The notes beneath the pieces were generated by a model. It was not told the DNA's origin, did not search any database, and was given only the letters and a program-made list of their open reading frames with translations. The translations under genes were made by a program, and so were the position numbers. DNA of 64,000 nucleotides from JANXUR01 sp038229415. GTDB taxonomy: Bacteria; Acidobacteriota; Terriglobia; Terriglobales; Acidobacteriaceae. The stretch spans positions 1-64,000 of the forward strand of contig JBBROM010000015.1 in NCBI GenBank assembly GCA_038229415.1. Direction: 5' to 3'. Below, piece after piece: positions 53,293-62,783 of the stretch (positions are counted from its first letter, which is position 1; each line of letters opens with the position of its first letter).

Positions 53293-54824
53293 TCACGCGG
53301 CCGTCTTCCCCGCCCGCTTGCGGAACACCACCCGCACCCCGTCGCGCCAGCGCTCGTCCAGCCCCAGCAGCGACCACTCAATCTGCGCGAAAAGTAACGC
53401 AAAATCGTGTCAGTGGCAGGATGCACGTGCAACGCGGGCGCAGCCATCAGCAGCAGCGGCGGTAGTGGCGAAAGTTCGCGTCCAGCAAAGTAGCCCAGCC
53501 GGGTGAATTCGCCGCGTTGATTGTGCCAAGCTACGCGGGCCCAGTAGTCCAGCCCTTGCAGCGGCAAGTGAATGTCGTCATCGGCCTTCAGCTCCACCAC
53601 CGCCAGCCGCGATTCTCGCGTCATCGTCAGCACGTCGAGCATGGCGCGATCGGCAGCAGCAAACGCGGGCACCTGCGAATACACATAGCGCGGATCGAGC
53701 CGCTCATCCACCAGACTCACGTCGCGCGCGATCAGTGACTCCAACCAGCGCTCACTCGCGGCGCGAAAATAGGGATGCGTGCGCGGCCCCTCGCTGTGCC
53801 TCACCTCGGCAATGCTGTGCAGCAGCGTGACGAACTCGCTGCGGTTGTGCTCGCCCAGCACCGTCTCTTCCGCGCCCATGCCAAAGACGACCTCCGCCGC
53901 ACCGCGAAAGTCGCTGGCCGCATCAGCCGACCAGCGTGCGCGCGCAAACGTCAGTCCATGCCAGCGAAACGCCGCCTCAATCGCAGACAGTGGAATGACC
54001 TCCGCCTCGTGCAAAATTCCCCGCACCACAGTTATTGCATCGGCCAATCGCTCCGCCAGCGCGTCTGCCGAAATACACGCCAGCAGCCGCGTTTGCAGAT
54101 TCCCACAATCGTGCCAGTCGAGTTCACGCAGCGCATCATCGCGCTCGCCAAGATCGAACAGCTGGAACTTTGCTGCGGCATGGTGCAGATGCACCATGCG
54201 CTCGCGAGTGCGGTCGGTGGTACCGCGCGGCAGAATCAGCTTCAGCCCTTCCACCACAGCGCGGCCCGCATGCATATTGCGGCACAAGTCGAGCCACAAA
54301 ATTCCAAACGTGAGCGCCGCATCCACCGCGCCTTGCGACTCCAGCGCGTTCACGCCCAGCACCGCCCACGCGCTGGCACCTCGCTTCAACAGCCCGCGCG
54401 CATGTACCGGGCCAAACGACTTTTCCAGATCAGCCGCAATGCGCAAGTCAGCGACAGTGTAATCGGGGAATTCGCGGCCCAGCACCCGCCGCAAACGTTC
54501 GCGATAGATGCGCCGCTCGGTTTGCCGGGCCTGCGGAGGCCGACGGTCATTGCGCGAGCAAATTTCCAGCCGCGAGGGCCGCGACTGCCCCATCTTCATC
54601 ACCGCCAGCCGCAGAATGTTGCCGCGCACCTCGGACTCCACCACGCGCCGCACGGTGTTCCGCTCCGCCGACCAGATGTGCAGCAAGCATCGCCCGTGTT
54701 CTTCCGATACCGAATACTTGGCATGACGCAGATCGAACAGCGGCGTGCCATCCTCCAGCACCGCCGCATCCGGCGACGACGCCAGAAACAGCCGCAAATC
54801 CCGCGCCAGCACTTCCACGCCCAT
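53293..54824 (-). CDS. Unknown protein with PD-(D/E)XK-like motif, frameshifted near 3' end
   Basis: Reading from 54824 gives about 480 residues of coherent protein. The C-terminal region RAMLDVLTMTRESRLAVVEL and KADDD carries an Asp and a Glu-x-Lys in the spacing of a PD-(D/E)XK nuclease core. Near 53386 the frame breaks: the -1 frame continues with QIEWSLLGLDERWRDGVRVV and FRKRAGKTAA to a stop at 53293, whereas the open frame runs on to 53109 with low-complexity residues, antisense to the UvrC-like gene. Restoring one base (TCGCGCAG to TCGCCGCAG) joins both. I do not recognise the family. Confidence 0.7.
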
Positions 54825-54983
54825 AATCGCCGACTATGCCACCTCTGCGCAGCTCGCGTCTGTGACCAGTAAACATCCCACTTACGTTCCACTGCGCGTC
54901 ATCCCGCACCAGCGCGACTTCGCCGACCATGAAATAATCAAAACAAAGGAGAAAAGCGCCCGCCTGCCGCCTTTCCGGGTGAG

Positions 54984-56471
54984 GTGCATCCAATCTTTGT
55001 GGCTACTACATTGAACATCCCAAACTCGCGCTTTTTCTTCGACCGGTACGGCTTTACCGAGTCTGACCTCGAAAAGTACCTCTCCGCCGCCCTTGCTGCA
55101 GGTGGCGACTACGCCGACCTCTATTTTGAATACCTCTCTTCCACCTCGCTGAGCGTGGATGAGTCGCTGGTCAAATCGGCATCACAAGGCATTTCCGCCG
55201 GATGCGGCGTGCGTGTCATTTCCGGCGAACGCACCGGCTACGCCTACACCGACGATCTTTCGCCTAAGCGTATCTTGCACGCTGCCCGTACCGCAGCACT
55301 CATCGCCAGCGCGCCTGCCAAGCAGACTTCGGCGGCGTTCCAAACGAAGCCTGCGCGCAGCCTCTATCCGGTGACGCTGCCGTCGGTGAACGCCGACATT
55401 CTCGCCAAGGTTGACCTGCTGATGCGCGCCGACAAAGCCGCACGCGCCTACGATCCCCGCATTGTCGAAGTCCGCGTCAGTTTTTCGGACGAACAGCGCA
55501 ACATCCTCGTGGTCGGCTCCGATGGCTCCCTCGCCGAAGATTCGCAACCGCTGGCCCGGCTCAATGTAAACTGCATCGCCAAAACGGCGGACGGCAACTC
55601 CGCGCGCGGTTCCGCAGGCGGCGGCGGACGTGTGGCGCTCGACTACTTCAGCAGCGACGCCAGCCCCGAGCACTTTGCCAATGACGCAGCGCGGCAGGCA
55701 CTGCTGCAACTCGACGCCCGTGAAGCTCCTGCCGGCGACATGGAAGTAGTGCTGGGCCCGGGATGGCCGGGCGTGCTACTGCATGAAGCCGTCGGCCATG
55801 GACTGGAAGCCGACTTTAATCGCAAACAGACCTCCGCCTTTGCCGGACTGATGGGCAAACGCGTGGCCAGCGAGAAATGCACCATCGTGGATAACGGCAC
55901 GATGCCCTGGCGTCGTGGCTCACTGAATGTCGACGACGAAGGCAACACGCCGCAAAACACGGTGCTCATTGAAAACGGCATTCTCAAGAACTATCTAAGT
56001 GACAAGCTATCCGCCAAGCTCATGGGCATTGCCAACACCGGCAACGGACGCCGCGAGAGTTATGAACATATCCCCATGCCGCGCATGACGAATACTTACA
56101 TGCTAGCCGGGCAAGACGACCCGCAGGATATTATCCGCTCCGTAAAGAATGGCCTGTACGCCGTGAACTTCGGCGGCGGACAAGTAGATATTACCAACGG
56201 TAAGTTCGTGTTCTCAGCGTCGGAAGCTTACTTGATTGAAGACGGCAAGATTACCGCTCCGGTCAAGGGCGCAACGCTGATCGGCAACGGCCCGGATGTA
56301 CTTACTCGCGTGAGCATGGTAGGTCACGACCTGAAGCTCGACGAAGGCATTGGCACCTGTGGCAAAGATGGACAAGCTGTGCCAGTAGGTGTGGGCATTC
56401 CGACGGTCAAGATAGATCGCCTGACGGTGGGCGGCACTGCGAGGCGCGAAGCCCCGCCACTGATGCAGTAA
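54984..56471 (+). CDS. tldD: Metalloprotease TldD
   Basis: TldD with TldE forms a zinc protease that processes modified peptides (such as microcin B17) and CcdA antitoxin in E. coli. The HExxxH metal motif is in LHEAVGHGLEADF near residue 265, with GTCGKDGQAVPVGVG near the C-terminus. At 495 residues it matches family length. The start may be the TTG at 55011 (NIPNSRFFF). The tldE gene follows after 58 nt. Confidence 0.95.
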   Translation: MHPIFVATTLNIPNSRFFFDRYGFTESDLEKYLSAALAAGGDYADLYFEYLSSTSLSVDESLVKSASQGISAGCGVRVISGERTGYAYTDDLSPKRILHAARTAALIASAPAKQTSAAFQTKPARSLYPVTLPSVNADILAKVDLLMRADKAARAYDPRIVEVRVSFSDEQRNILVVGSDGSLAEDSQPLARLNVNCIAKTADGNSARGSAGGGGRVALDYFSSDASPEHFANDAARQALLQLDAREAPAGDMEVVLGPGWPGVLLHEAVGHGLEADFNRKQTSAFAGLMGKRVASEKCTIVDNGTMPWRRGSLNVDDEGNTPQNTVLIENGILKNYLSDKLSAKLMGIANTGNGRRESYEHIPMPRMTNTYMLAGQDDPQDIIRSVKNGLYAVNFGGGQVDITNGKFVFSASEAYLIEDGKITAPVKGATLIGNGPDVLTRVSMVGHDLKLDEGIGTCGKDGQAVPVGVGIPTVKIDRLTVGGTARREAPPLMQ

Positions 56472-56529
56472 GTAACTTTTAACCCGGCTTGTTTGTGCCG
56501 CCTTGTAAAAATGTTCGAGCTATCTACTT

Positions 56530-57906
56530 ATGCCAACTGCTATCGAAGCTTCAGTCTCTACCGACCTGAAACAACTCGCTGCCGACGTCGTCAAGATGGC
56601 CATACAAGGCGGCGCGACTGCCGCTGAGTGTGTCGCCAAGGAAGGTGACGAGTTCTCCACCGTCGTTCGCATGGGCGAAGTGGAGACGCTGAAGGAGGCT
56701 GGCTCACGCGCCCTCGGCGTGCGCATTTTTTTCGGCCAACGCGCTGCCTCTACCCATACCAGCGATTTTTCGCGCGAGGGGATTGCGACGCTCGTAGATT
56801 CCGCGTTAGCCCTCGCGAAGATCACGTCGGAAGATCCTTTCAGCGGATTGCCCGACCCCTCGCTCCTCGGCTCCGTTCCCTGTGATCTCGACCTCTACAG
56901 CGATGACGTTTACTCTCTGCCCGGTGCGGATCGCATTGACTACGCCCGCCGCGCCGAAAAGGCGGCGATGGAGTTCGACGCGCGCATCAAGAACTCCGAC
57001 GGTGGCTCCTTCGACGCAGGCACGGGACGCAAGGTTCTTGCTAACTCGCTCGGCTTTGTCGGCGAATATCGCCGCTCGTCCTGCTCGGTCGCAGCTGTGC
57101 CCATCGCCATGACCGAAGACGGCGCTATGCAGCGTGACTATTGGTACGCCGTCTCGCGCAGCTTCGCTGGCCTCGAATCGCCAGAGCATGTGGGCCGCAT
57201 CGCCGCGCAGCGCACCGTGCGCCGCCTGGGTGCGCGCCGCGTGCCCACCGCAAGAGTCCCCGTCGTGTTCGACCCCATGGTTTCCAGCTCGATTCTCGGC
57301 CACATCTACGAAGGCGTGAACGGTGACTCCGTCTATCGCGGTGCATCGTTCCTCGCTGGCAAGCTCGGCGAAAAGATCGCAGCTGAAAACGTCACCGTAA
57401 TTGACGATGGCACCATCGTCGGCGGTTTCGGCTCCAGCCCGTTCGATGGCGAAGGAATTCCCTCGCGACGCAAAGCAGTAATCGAACGCGGCGTGCTCAC
57501 GTCCTACCTGCTGAACACCTACACCGCGAAAAAGCTGAACCTTGCCAGCACGGGCAACGCTTCGCGCGGCTTGGCTGGAACGCCCGGCATCGGCGTCGGC
57601 AATTTTTTTCTGCAGCCCGGTGTCAAAACTCCTCAGCAGATCATCGCCGAAATTCCCGACGGCTTGTACGTCACCGAGTTTCTCGGCCAGGGAGTGAACC
57701 TCGTTACGGGCGACTACTCGCGCGGCGTGAGCGGCCTATGGATTCGTAACGGCGAACTGACCTTCCCTGTGGAAGAAATCACCGTGGCGGGAAACCTGAA
57801 AAACATGTTCTTTAACATTTCCGAGATCGCCAACGACCTCGAGTTCCGCGGCAGCGTTGCCGCGCCCACGCTACGCATTGACGGGCTGACCGTAGCAGGC
57901 GAGTAA
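56530..57906 (+). CDS. pmbA: TldE/PmbA protease subunit
   Basis: The 458-residue partner of TldD, without the HExxxH motif. SRALGVRIFFGQRAASTHT, VVFDPMVSSSILGHIYEG and SRGVSGLWIRNGELTFPVEEI are family blocks. The heterodimer depends on both. Here the pair sits together, unlike in E. coli. Confidence 0.94.
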   Translation: MPTAIEASVSTDLKQLAADVVKMAIQGGATAAECVAKEGDEFSTVVRMGEVETLKEAGSRALGVRIFFGQRAASTHTSDFSREGIATLVDSALALAKITSEDPFSGLPDPSLLGSVPCDLDLYSDDVYSLPGADRIDYARRAEKAAMEFDARIKNSDGGSFDAGTGRKVLANSLGFVGEYRRSSCSVAAVPIAMTEDGAMQRDYWYAVSRSFAGLESPEHVGRIAAQRTVRRLGARRVPTARVPVVFDPMVSSSILGHIYEGVNGDSVYRGASFLAGKLGEKIAAENVTVIDDGTIVGGFGSSPFDGEGIPSRRKAVIERGVLTSYLLNTYTAKKLNLASTGNASRGLAGTPGIGVGNFFLQPGVKTPQQIIAEIPDGLYVTEFLGQGVNLVTGDYSRGVSGLWIRNGELTFPVEEITVAGNLKNMFFNISEIANDLEFRGSVAAPTLRIDGLTVAGE

Positions 57907-57934
57907 CTGGTAGAGATACAGTAGAAGCGAACTT

Positions 57935-58432
57935 ATGGCAGGGTTACTCGACACCAACCCGGTGAAGGAAGAACGCAAGTCGCACCTCGGCCTAATGATT
58001 GCCGTTGCTGTGCTCTTGTTGCTGGTGACGGTGCTGTACTTTGTGCGCAGTTCACCTCATCCTACTTTGGCACCCGATCCCTACGCCGCCAGCCTGAAAA
58101 TTAGCGACATCAAAATGAGTACCGCCGATAACTTCGCAGGCACATCGGTCACTTACATTGACGGTACGGTAACTAACACCGGCACGCTGACCATAACAGC
58201 GGCTACGGTGGAAGCGACCTTCCTCGATAGCCAGCAGCAGATGTGCCAGCGCGACGTGCTGCCACTGCACGTGCTAAAGGCTACTGCCGATTACGACGAC
58301 ATCGTAGACTTGCAGAAGACGCCGCTGGTGCCCGGTGAATCAAAACCTTTCCGCCTCACCTTCGATCACATCTCCGCCGAGTGGGCGCAAAGCTATCCGC
58401 AAATTCGCGCCATGAGCGTGACCACAAAGTAG
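57935..58432 (+). CDS. Single-pass membrane protein (DUF2393-like)
   Basis: A 165-residue protein with one anchor at residues 20-37 (LMIAVAVLLLLVTVLYFV) and an external Ig-like domain, YIDGTVTNTGTLTITAATVEATF, like DUF2393/FxLYD domains. Function unknown. It begins 29 nt after pmbA. Confidence 0.78.
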   Translation: MAGLLDTNPVKEERKSHLGLMIAVAVLLLLVTVLYFVRSSPHPTLAPDPYAASLKISDIKMSTADNFAGTSVTYIDGTVTNTGTLTITAATVEATFLDSQQQMCQRDVLPLHVLKATADYDDIVDLQKTPLVPGESKPFRLTFDHISAEWAQSYPQIRAMSVTTK

Positions 58433-58507
58433 CGCCAACGCCCTCGCTTTTTCTCTGCGTTCCTCAGCGTTCTCTGCGGTTAAAGCTTCTTACCGTAGAA
58501 TCAATCC

Positions 58508-59611
58508 ATGGCAAACGAGCCTCGCGACGAAAAGATCCGCCTCACCGCCTATGCCAAGGCGGCGGGTTGAGCGTCCAAGCTTAGTCCGGCGGCGCTGGAC
58601 CAGGTGCTTGGGAAATTAGCCCGGCAACATGACCCGAATGTTTTAGTTGGCTTCGACACGGCGGACGACGCTGGTGTCTACCGGCTTACGGACTCGCTCG
58701 CCCTGGTGCAGACGGTGGACTTCTTCACCCCTGTCGTGGACGATCCCTACACCTTCGGCCAAATCGCAGCCGTGAATTCCCTCAGCGATGTCTATGCCAT
58801 GGGCGGCGAGCCCCGCACCGCGCTGGCCATGGTGTGCTTCCCCGAGAAGACCGACCTCGCGATTCTCGAACGCATCCTCGCGGGTGGCCTTTCCAAAATG
58901 ATCGAGGCTGGATGCAGCGTCATCGGCGGCCACAGCGTGCGCGACGACGAGGTAAAGTTCGGCTACGCCGTCACCGGAACGATTCACCCTGACCGCGTGC
59001 TCACCAACAGCGGCGCACAGCCCGGCGACCGCCTGCTCTTCACCAAGGCCATCGGCACCGGAGTCATCGCCACCGCTATCAAGCGCGGCGAAGCGAAGCA
59101 GGAATGGATAGACGCGGCCGTCGCCTCGATGACTACGCTGAATAAGACGGCGGCGGAAGTGATCCGGCGCGGCAATGTTGCGGCCGATGGTTCGTCGCAG
59201 CCCTACGCGATTCACGCCCTTACCGACGTCACCGGATTCGGCCTCATCGGCCACCTGCGCGAGATGGTGCTGGGCAGCAAAGTCGGCGCTCGGCTGTTTG
59301 CAAATCAAGTGCCGCTGCTACCCGGCGCGCTCGAATGCGTGCGAGCAGGGTTCGTCCCTGCAGGATTAAAAGCGAATCGCGACTTCGCTGAGTATGTCGT
59401 AGAGTATGAGGACGCGGGCGGATCGGCACCCGTGTCCGAAGAGGTAAAGACTCTGCTCTTCGATCCGCAGACGGGAGGCGGACTCCTGATTGCCGTGGGC
59501 AATGAAGACGCCGCAACACTGCAGCAATCGCTGCATGATGCGGGCATTCCTGCCGCATTGATAGGCGAAATCGCAGGCGGGGCAGATCGCAAGATCGTTG
59601 TGACGCCCTAG
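58508..59611 (+). CDS. selD: Selenide, water dikinase (SelD) with selenocysteine at the catalytic position
   Basis: SelD makes selenophosphate, the selenium donor for Sec and selenouridine. The frame starts at ATG 58508 and crosses TGA at 58568-58570, giving a 367-residue protein with the start KIRLTAYAKAAG-U-ASKLSP. E. coli has AGCGCK here, so Sec21 replaces catalytic Cys17; Ser replaces Cys19 and Lys24 matches essential Lys20. VGFDTADDAGV, DFFTPVVDDPYTFGQIAA, GGHSVRD and LTDVTGFGLIGHL follow. A hairpin sits at SECIS distance. Without readthrough, only a start at 58604 remains, which would lose the active-site loop. Confidence 0.93.
58568..58611 (+). promoter_or_regulatory. Predicted bacterial SECIS with Sec TGA in selD
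   Basis: Two stacked stems, CCAAGC (58575-58580) / GCTTGG (58606-58611) and GTCC (58584-58587) / GGAC (58597-58600), enclose a 9-nt loop GGCGGCGCT that begins with GG. The loop starts 17 nt after the TGA, inside the accepted 16-37 nt window. Confidence 0.75.
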
Positions 59612-59614
59612 CTT

Positions 59615-59665
59615 GTGTGGGGACGGGCACCCTCGCCTGTCCAGTCGGAGCAAAGCTCCGAAAGC
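59615..59665. repeat. REP-like double-hairpin repeat, copy 2
   Basis: This 51-bp element matches 18610-18660 at about 42 positions and forms GGACGGGC/GCCTGTCC and TCGGAGC/GCTCCGA hairpins. Located 3 nt after the selD stop, it may also stop transcription. Confidence 0.65.
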
Positions 59666-59729
59666 ACTTAGTTTGCTTGCCCCAAGATTTCGGGCTATGT
59701 AACTCAGTGCAGGCTACTTCACGCTCGAA

Positions 59730-60254
59730 CTAATTCCCATTCCCCCGCACAACCTTCTCATGCGAGAACACAGGCTTCGCCCCGATCAAGCGGTGTTTGG
59801 CATGTTCAAGATCGACCTCGGTGCGGCCCAGGGCGAACCCGCTCACGATCTTCGACTTTCCCACATCCGGGCCAAAGAAATATCCGCACATGATCTTCCC
59901 GCCCTGTCCGATGGTCAGCGAGAACGTTCCATAGGCATGTGCACCGGGCTCCTGCGCGAGCCACTCGCCCGACACAAATCGCTCATCCCACTTCACCACT
60001 TTGCCGTGCCACTTGTATCCGTGTGAGTTGTTGGAGGTAGTCAGAAACACCTTGCCCCATCTGCGCTGGAAGGTGATGTCTTCGGTCACCCAGAACCAGC
60101 CTTCGTCTGTCAGTGGCTGCCATGCTGCTTTCCACGTCCCGAAAAAGCTGGAGGGGCGCCGCAGCGTCACCATGCGCTCATAGAGGAGCTGGATGCCCAG
60201 GCCTATCAGGCTGCCGAGCACCATGTAACCGATTTGTATCGCTATGCTGTCCAT
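59730..60254 (-). CDS. Membrane-anchored hypothetical protein
   Basis: A 174-residue protein with one N-terminal membrane segment (QIGYMVLGSLIGLGIQLLY), then a soluble region rich in Trp and Gly (FFGTWKAAWQPLTDEGWFW, WGKVFLTTSNNSHGYKWHG). Function unknown. Confidence 0.75.
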   Translation of the reverse strand: MDSIAIQIGYMVLGSLIGLGIQLLYERMVTLRRPSSFFGTWKAAWQPLTDEGWFWVTEDITFQRRWGKVFLTTSNNSHGYKWHGKVVKWDERFVSGEWLAQEPGAHAYGTFSLTIGQGGKIMCGYFFGPDVGKSKIVSGFALGRTEVDLEHAKHRLIGAKPVFSHEKVVRGNGN

Positions 60255-60377
60255 GGGAATAAATTACGGAGCGCACTTGGAGTACTGGCGAATGCGTCCT
60301 TACGAATGATACCGATTCTCGCTCGGACTTCCGGCGATTGCAAGCCGCACCGCACCTCGCGCATCGGTACCCCGCCG

Positions 60378-60628
60378 CTAGCCATGCAGCTTCCACGCAG
60401 GCACTAGCGAATCGTAATGCAACAGCACACTCAGTGCCACGTGGAAAACCAGGTAGACCGCCCAGATGATCGGGTACGCAACAGCATCTTTCGCGGGTTC
60501 CGCAACCAATACCATAACAGCAGAAAATCAAGCGGGATAGGCCCGACGACCAGCCAGACCGACACCCCCAAACTCCCGCAGTTCCAGCCCATCGCCGCTG
60601 ATTCGGGGAAGCCCTGCTTGCGGGCCAT
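60378..60628 (-). pseudogene. Possible broken small membrane protein
   Basis: Reading from an ATG at 60628 gives GSLGVSVWLVVGPIPLDFLL and LWYWLRNPRK, then the frame ends badly. Shifting one base near 60490 continues as DAVAYPIIWAVYLVFHVAL then SVLLHYDSLVPAWKLHG to a stop at 60378. Joined, this is about 83 residues with two membrane helices. Its first 14 residues (MARKQGFPESAAMG) resemble those near the end of the gene at 62056 (MARNQGFADSAAIG). Nothing else was seen in 60255-60680. Confidence 0.4.
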
Positions 60629-60681
60629 GTCGACCGGCGGGAGGTATCGGTGATCGACGACTTCCCCTGGGCTGAAAGCCT

Positions 60682-61887
60682 TTAATACGAAAACGATTGT
60701 ATATCTGTCACCGACAAGTCTGGCCCATCCACAAACCCAGTCCTTTGAGCTGGATTGAGCGCCATGTGTACCGGAAAGACGTTCGACTCTCCGAAGAAGT
60801 TAAGTCCGTTCACTGACTCCACGAAATTACCCTTGGTGTCGTAGATCTGAATGCTGCTGCCAGACCCAGTGCTTGAGAATGGTTGCGCCACCAGGAATAA
60901 CCTGTTTACTTCGTCATACTCAATATGCTGACCGCTAAATAGCGAGTCGCGTTTCGCGCCTGGCAGCACCTCGGTGATTCCGGTTTTCGTGGCCAAGTTG
61001 TAAAACTGTACTGACGCGTCGAACGACGTCGTGGTACACACAATGCCATCGGCGGAGTCTACCGCGATACCATTAATTACTCCGAGCCCACGGCCAGTGA
61101 ACTTGGTAAATGCACCGGTGGTAAGGTTCACCAAACCTATCTTGGGCGGAACGATAAAGGGTGACAGCGTCGCGTGCCCCAGCACTGCCTGGTTCTTAAG
61201 TCCATCGTACGCAAGAACCGGCGCATTCTCAAAGTTGAAATCGGCGTCAACTACTGGAAAAACCGGGCCAAATGTGTTTGCCGCAATATTTGACATAAAG
61301 ACGATCGGCCGTTGGTTAGTACTCACATCAATGGCATATACCGCAGCATTTGGACTTCCGTGACTACGTTTCACTTCGTTTACGATGTGATCCTGATCGA
61401 GGGGAGGCGTCCAAACACCGGTAATTTTATTCACACTTAGAGGATTGAGAGAAAAGAATGTCCGTTGCACCTGAAACGGTGTAATCACGTGCTCCCGCTC
61501 AATCAGTCCCACCGACTTACCCACAATTCCCAGCGTAACAAAGTCATCCTGAGTTTCGGTTTGAGCAACAACTTTGAGAATTTCGCCAGTTGCTGGATCG
61601 AAAGTTTCCACCGCCGCAATAATGGTGCCCTCGGATTGCTCAACCGCCTCACTCAAAATACCTTCTCCCCCAGTCGGGTCTATATCGAATCCAAAGATCA
61701 GCCCGCCGAACTTGCCGTGAACTATGACACTGCCCGGGCCAATGGAATGGGTTGATGGAAGCGACTGCGCCCGCGCGCCAGGCGCGCTTACAGCGCTCCA
61801 TCCCACCACGGCAGCGATCACGGCAAGAAAACAGAAAAACGACTGGAAAAATGAGGCGTGTCTAGTGTGGATGCTTGAGCGAAACAT
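60682..61887 (-). CDS. Secreted beta-propeller-like protein
   Basis: A 401-residue protein with a long signal region (FFQSFFCFLAVIAAVVGWSAVSA) and repeated blades of the type IGLVNLTTGAFTKFTGRG and IQIYDTKGNFVESVNGL, suggesting a propeller. Function unknown. The start MFRSSIHTRH at 61887 follows an AGGAGA; an upstream ATG at 61935 lacks one. Confidence 0.78.
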   Translation of the reverse strand: MFRSSIHTRHASFFQSFFCFLAVIAAVVGWSAVSAPGARAQSLPSTHSIGPGSVIVHGKFGGLIFGFDIDPTGGEGILSEAVEQSEGTIIAAVETFDPATGEILKVVAQTETQDDFVTLGIVGKSVGLIEREHVITPFQVQRTFFSLNPLSVNKITGVWTPPLDQDHIVNEVKRSHGSPNAAVYAIDVSTNQRPIVFMSNIAANTFGPVFPVVDADFNFENAPVLAYDGLKNQAVLGHATLSPFIVPPKIGLVNLTTGAFTKFTGRGLGVINGIAVDSADGIVCTTTSFDASVQFYNLATKTGITEVLPGAKRDSLFSGQHIEYDEVNRLFLVAQPFSSTGSGSSIQIYDTKGNFVESVNGLNFFGESNVFPVHMALNPAQRTGFVDGPDLSVTDIQSFSY

Positions 61888-62055
61888 TAGCTTCTCCTGG
61901 ATAGTTCTCTTTATGATGAGATGTGGCGAATACACACGCCTCTCTTCAATGGAAGACTATCGTGGACAAGGCACATCCGATGTCATGCTCTTGTCAAATA
62001 ATCGTCATACGTCTGTATTTGAAGAAGTTGAATGTCTATGCTCTGTGTAAGGTCC

Positions 62056-62781
62056 TTATTGCAGTCGGCTGATAAAGGTATCGTGATGCGACACGATGTG
62101 CTCGCGCAACTCCAAACCAATCGCGGCTGAGTCTGCGAAGCCCTGATTGCGCGCCATCTCGTCCTGCCGGGAATCAGTTTCAGCGGCGGCGTACTCCTGC
62201 CAGTTGGCGTAACGGAAGATTACCAGAAAGTCCCAACCGAATCCTTGCGAGTGCTCAAACTTGACGATGCCCGTGGAGCGTGCAGAAGCAATCTCGCGGT
62301 CAATCACCTTTTCCAGCGGGCGCAGGTGACCGTTGAGCGCAGTGTAGTCTTCCACGAGATACAGCCCGCCGCTGATGGCGTCCTTTTGAGCATTTCCAGT
62401 AACGGCAAGCGCCTTCTGTACCTCGACCAGCGGAGGTCCGAAGGCGTAAGTATCGGTGTGCCAGATGTAATCGCTCATAATACGCTCGCGATACTTGGCA
62501 ATCGGCTCGGGGAACTGCGGGTCGGCGGGCAACTCAGCTTTTTCGCCCTGCGGATAGATCACCAGTAGATCCCAATCATCGCCCGACTCATGACGAAACG
62601 TAAGTGGCTTATGCACGCCCGGCGGCGGATTGAGATACGTGGCAATCAAGTCAGGCAACTTGCCCGGCGCGGCCTTAAACAGGTGAATGCGATAGAGTTC
62701 ACGCTTAGGGGTAGTCGTCGGAGTCTGCGCGAAGGATGCCAATGAAGTAAATAGTACGATGGCGAATAGTGTGTTTTTCAT
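62056..62781 (-). CDS. Secreted hypothetical protein
   Basis: A 241-residue exported protein with a signal peptide (MKNTLFAIVLFTSLASFA). Two similar halves (YRIHLFKAAPGKLPDLIATY...WDLLVIYP and LYLVEDYTALNGHL...WDFLVIFR) look like duplicated dimeric alpha-beta barrel modules. No catalytic motif seen. It begins 2 nt after the CocE-like gene ends, so the two are likely co-transcribed. Confidence 0.78.
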   Translation of the reverse strand: MKNTLFAIVLFTSLASFAQTPTTTPKRELYRIHLFKAAPGKLPDLIATYLNPPPGVHKPLTFRHESGDDWDLLVIYPQGEKAELPADPQFPEPIAKYRERIMSDYIWHTDTYAFGPPLVEVQKALAVTGNAQKDAISGGLYLVEDYTALNGHLRPLEKVIDREIASARSTGIVKFEHSQGFGWDFLVIFRYANWQEYAAAETDSRQDEMARNQGFADSAAIGLELREHIVSHHDTFISRLQ

Positions 62782-62783
62782 AC

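Noticed and set aside
59612..59729. Search for a selC tRNA beside selD
   Set aside because: No cloverleaf or long extra arm is present; only the REP-like repeat was found.
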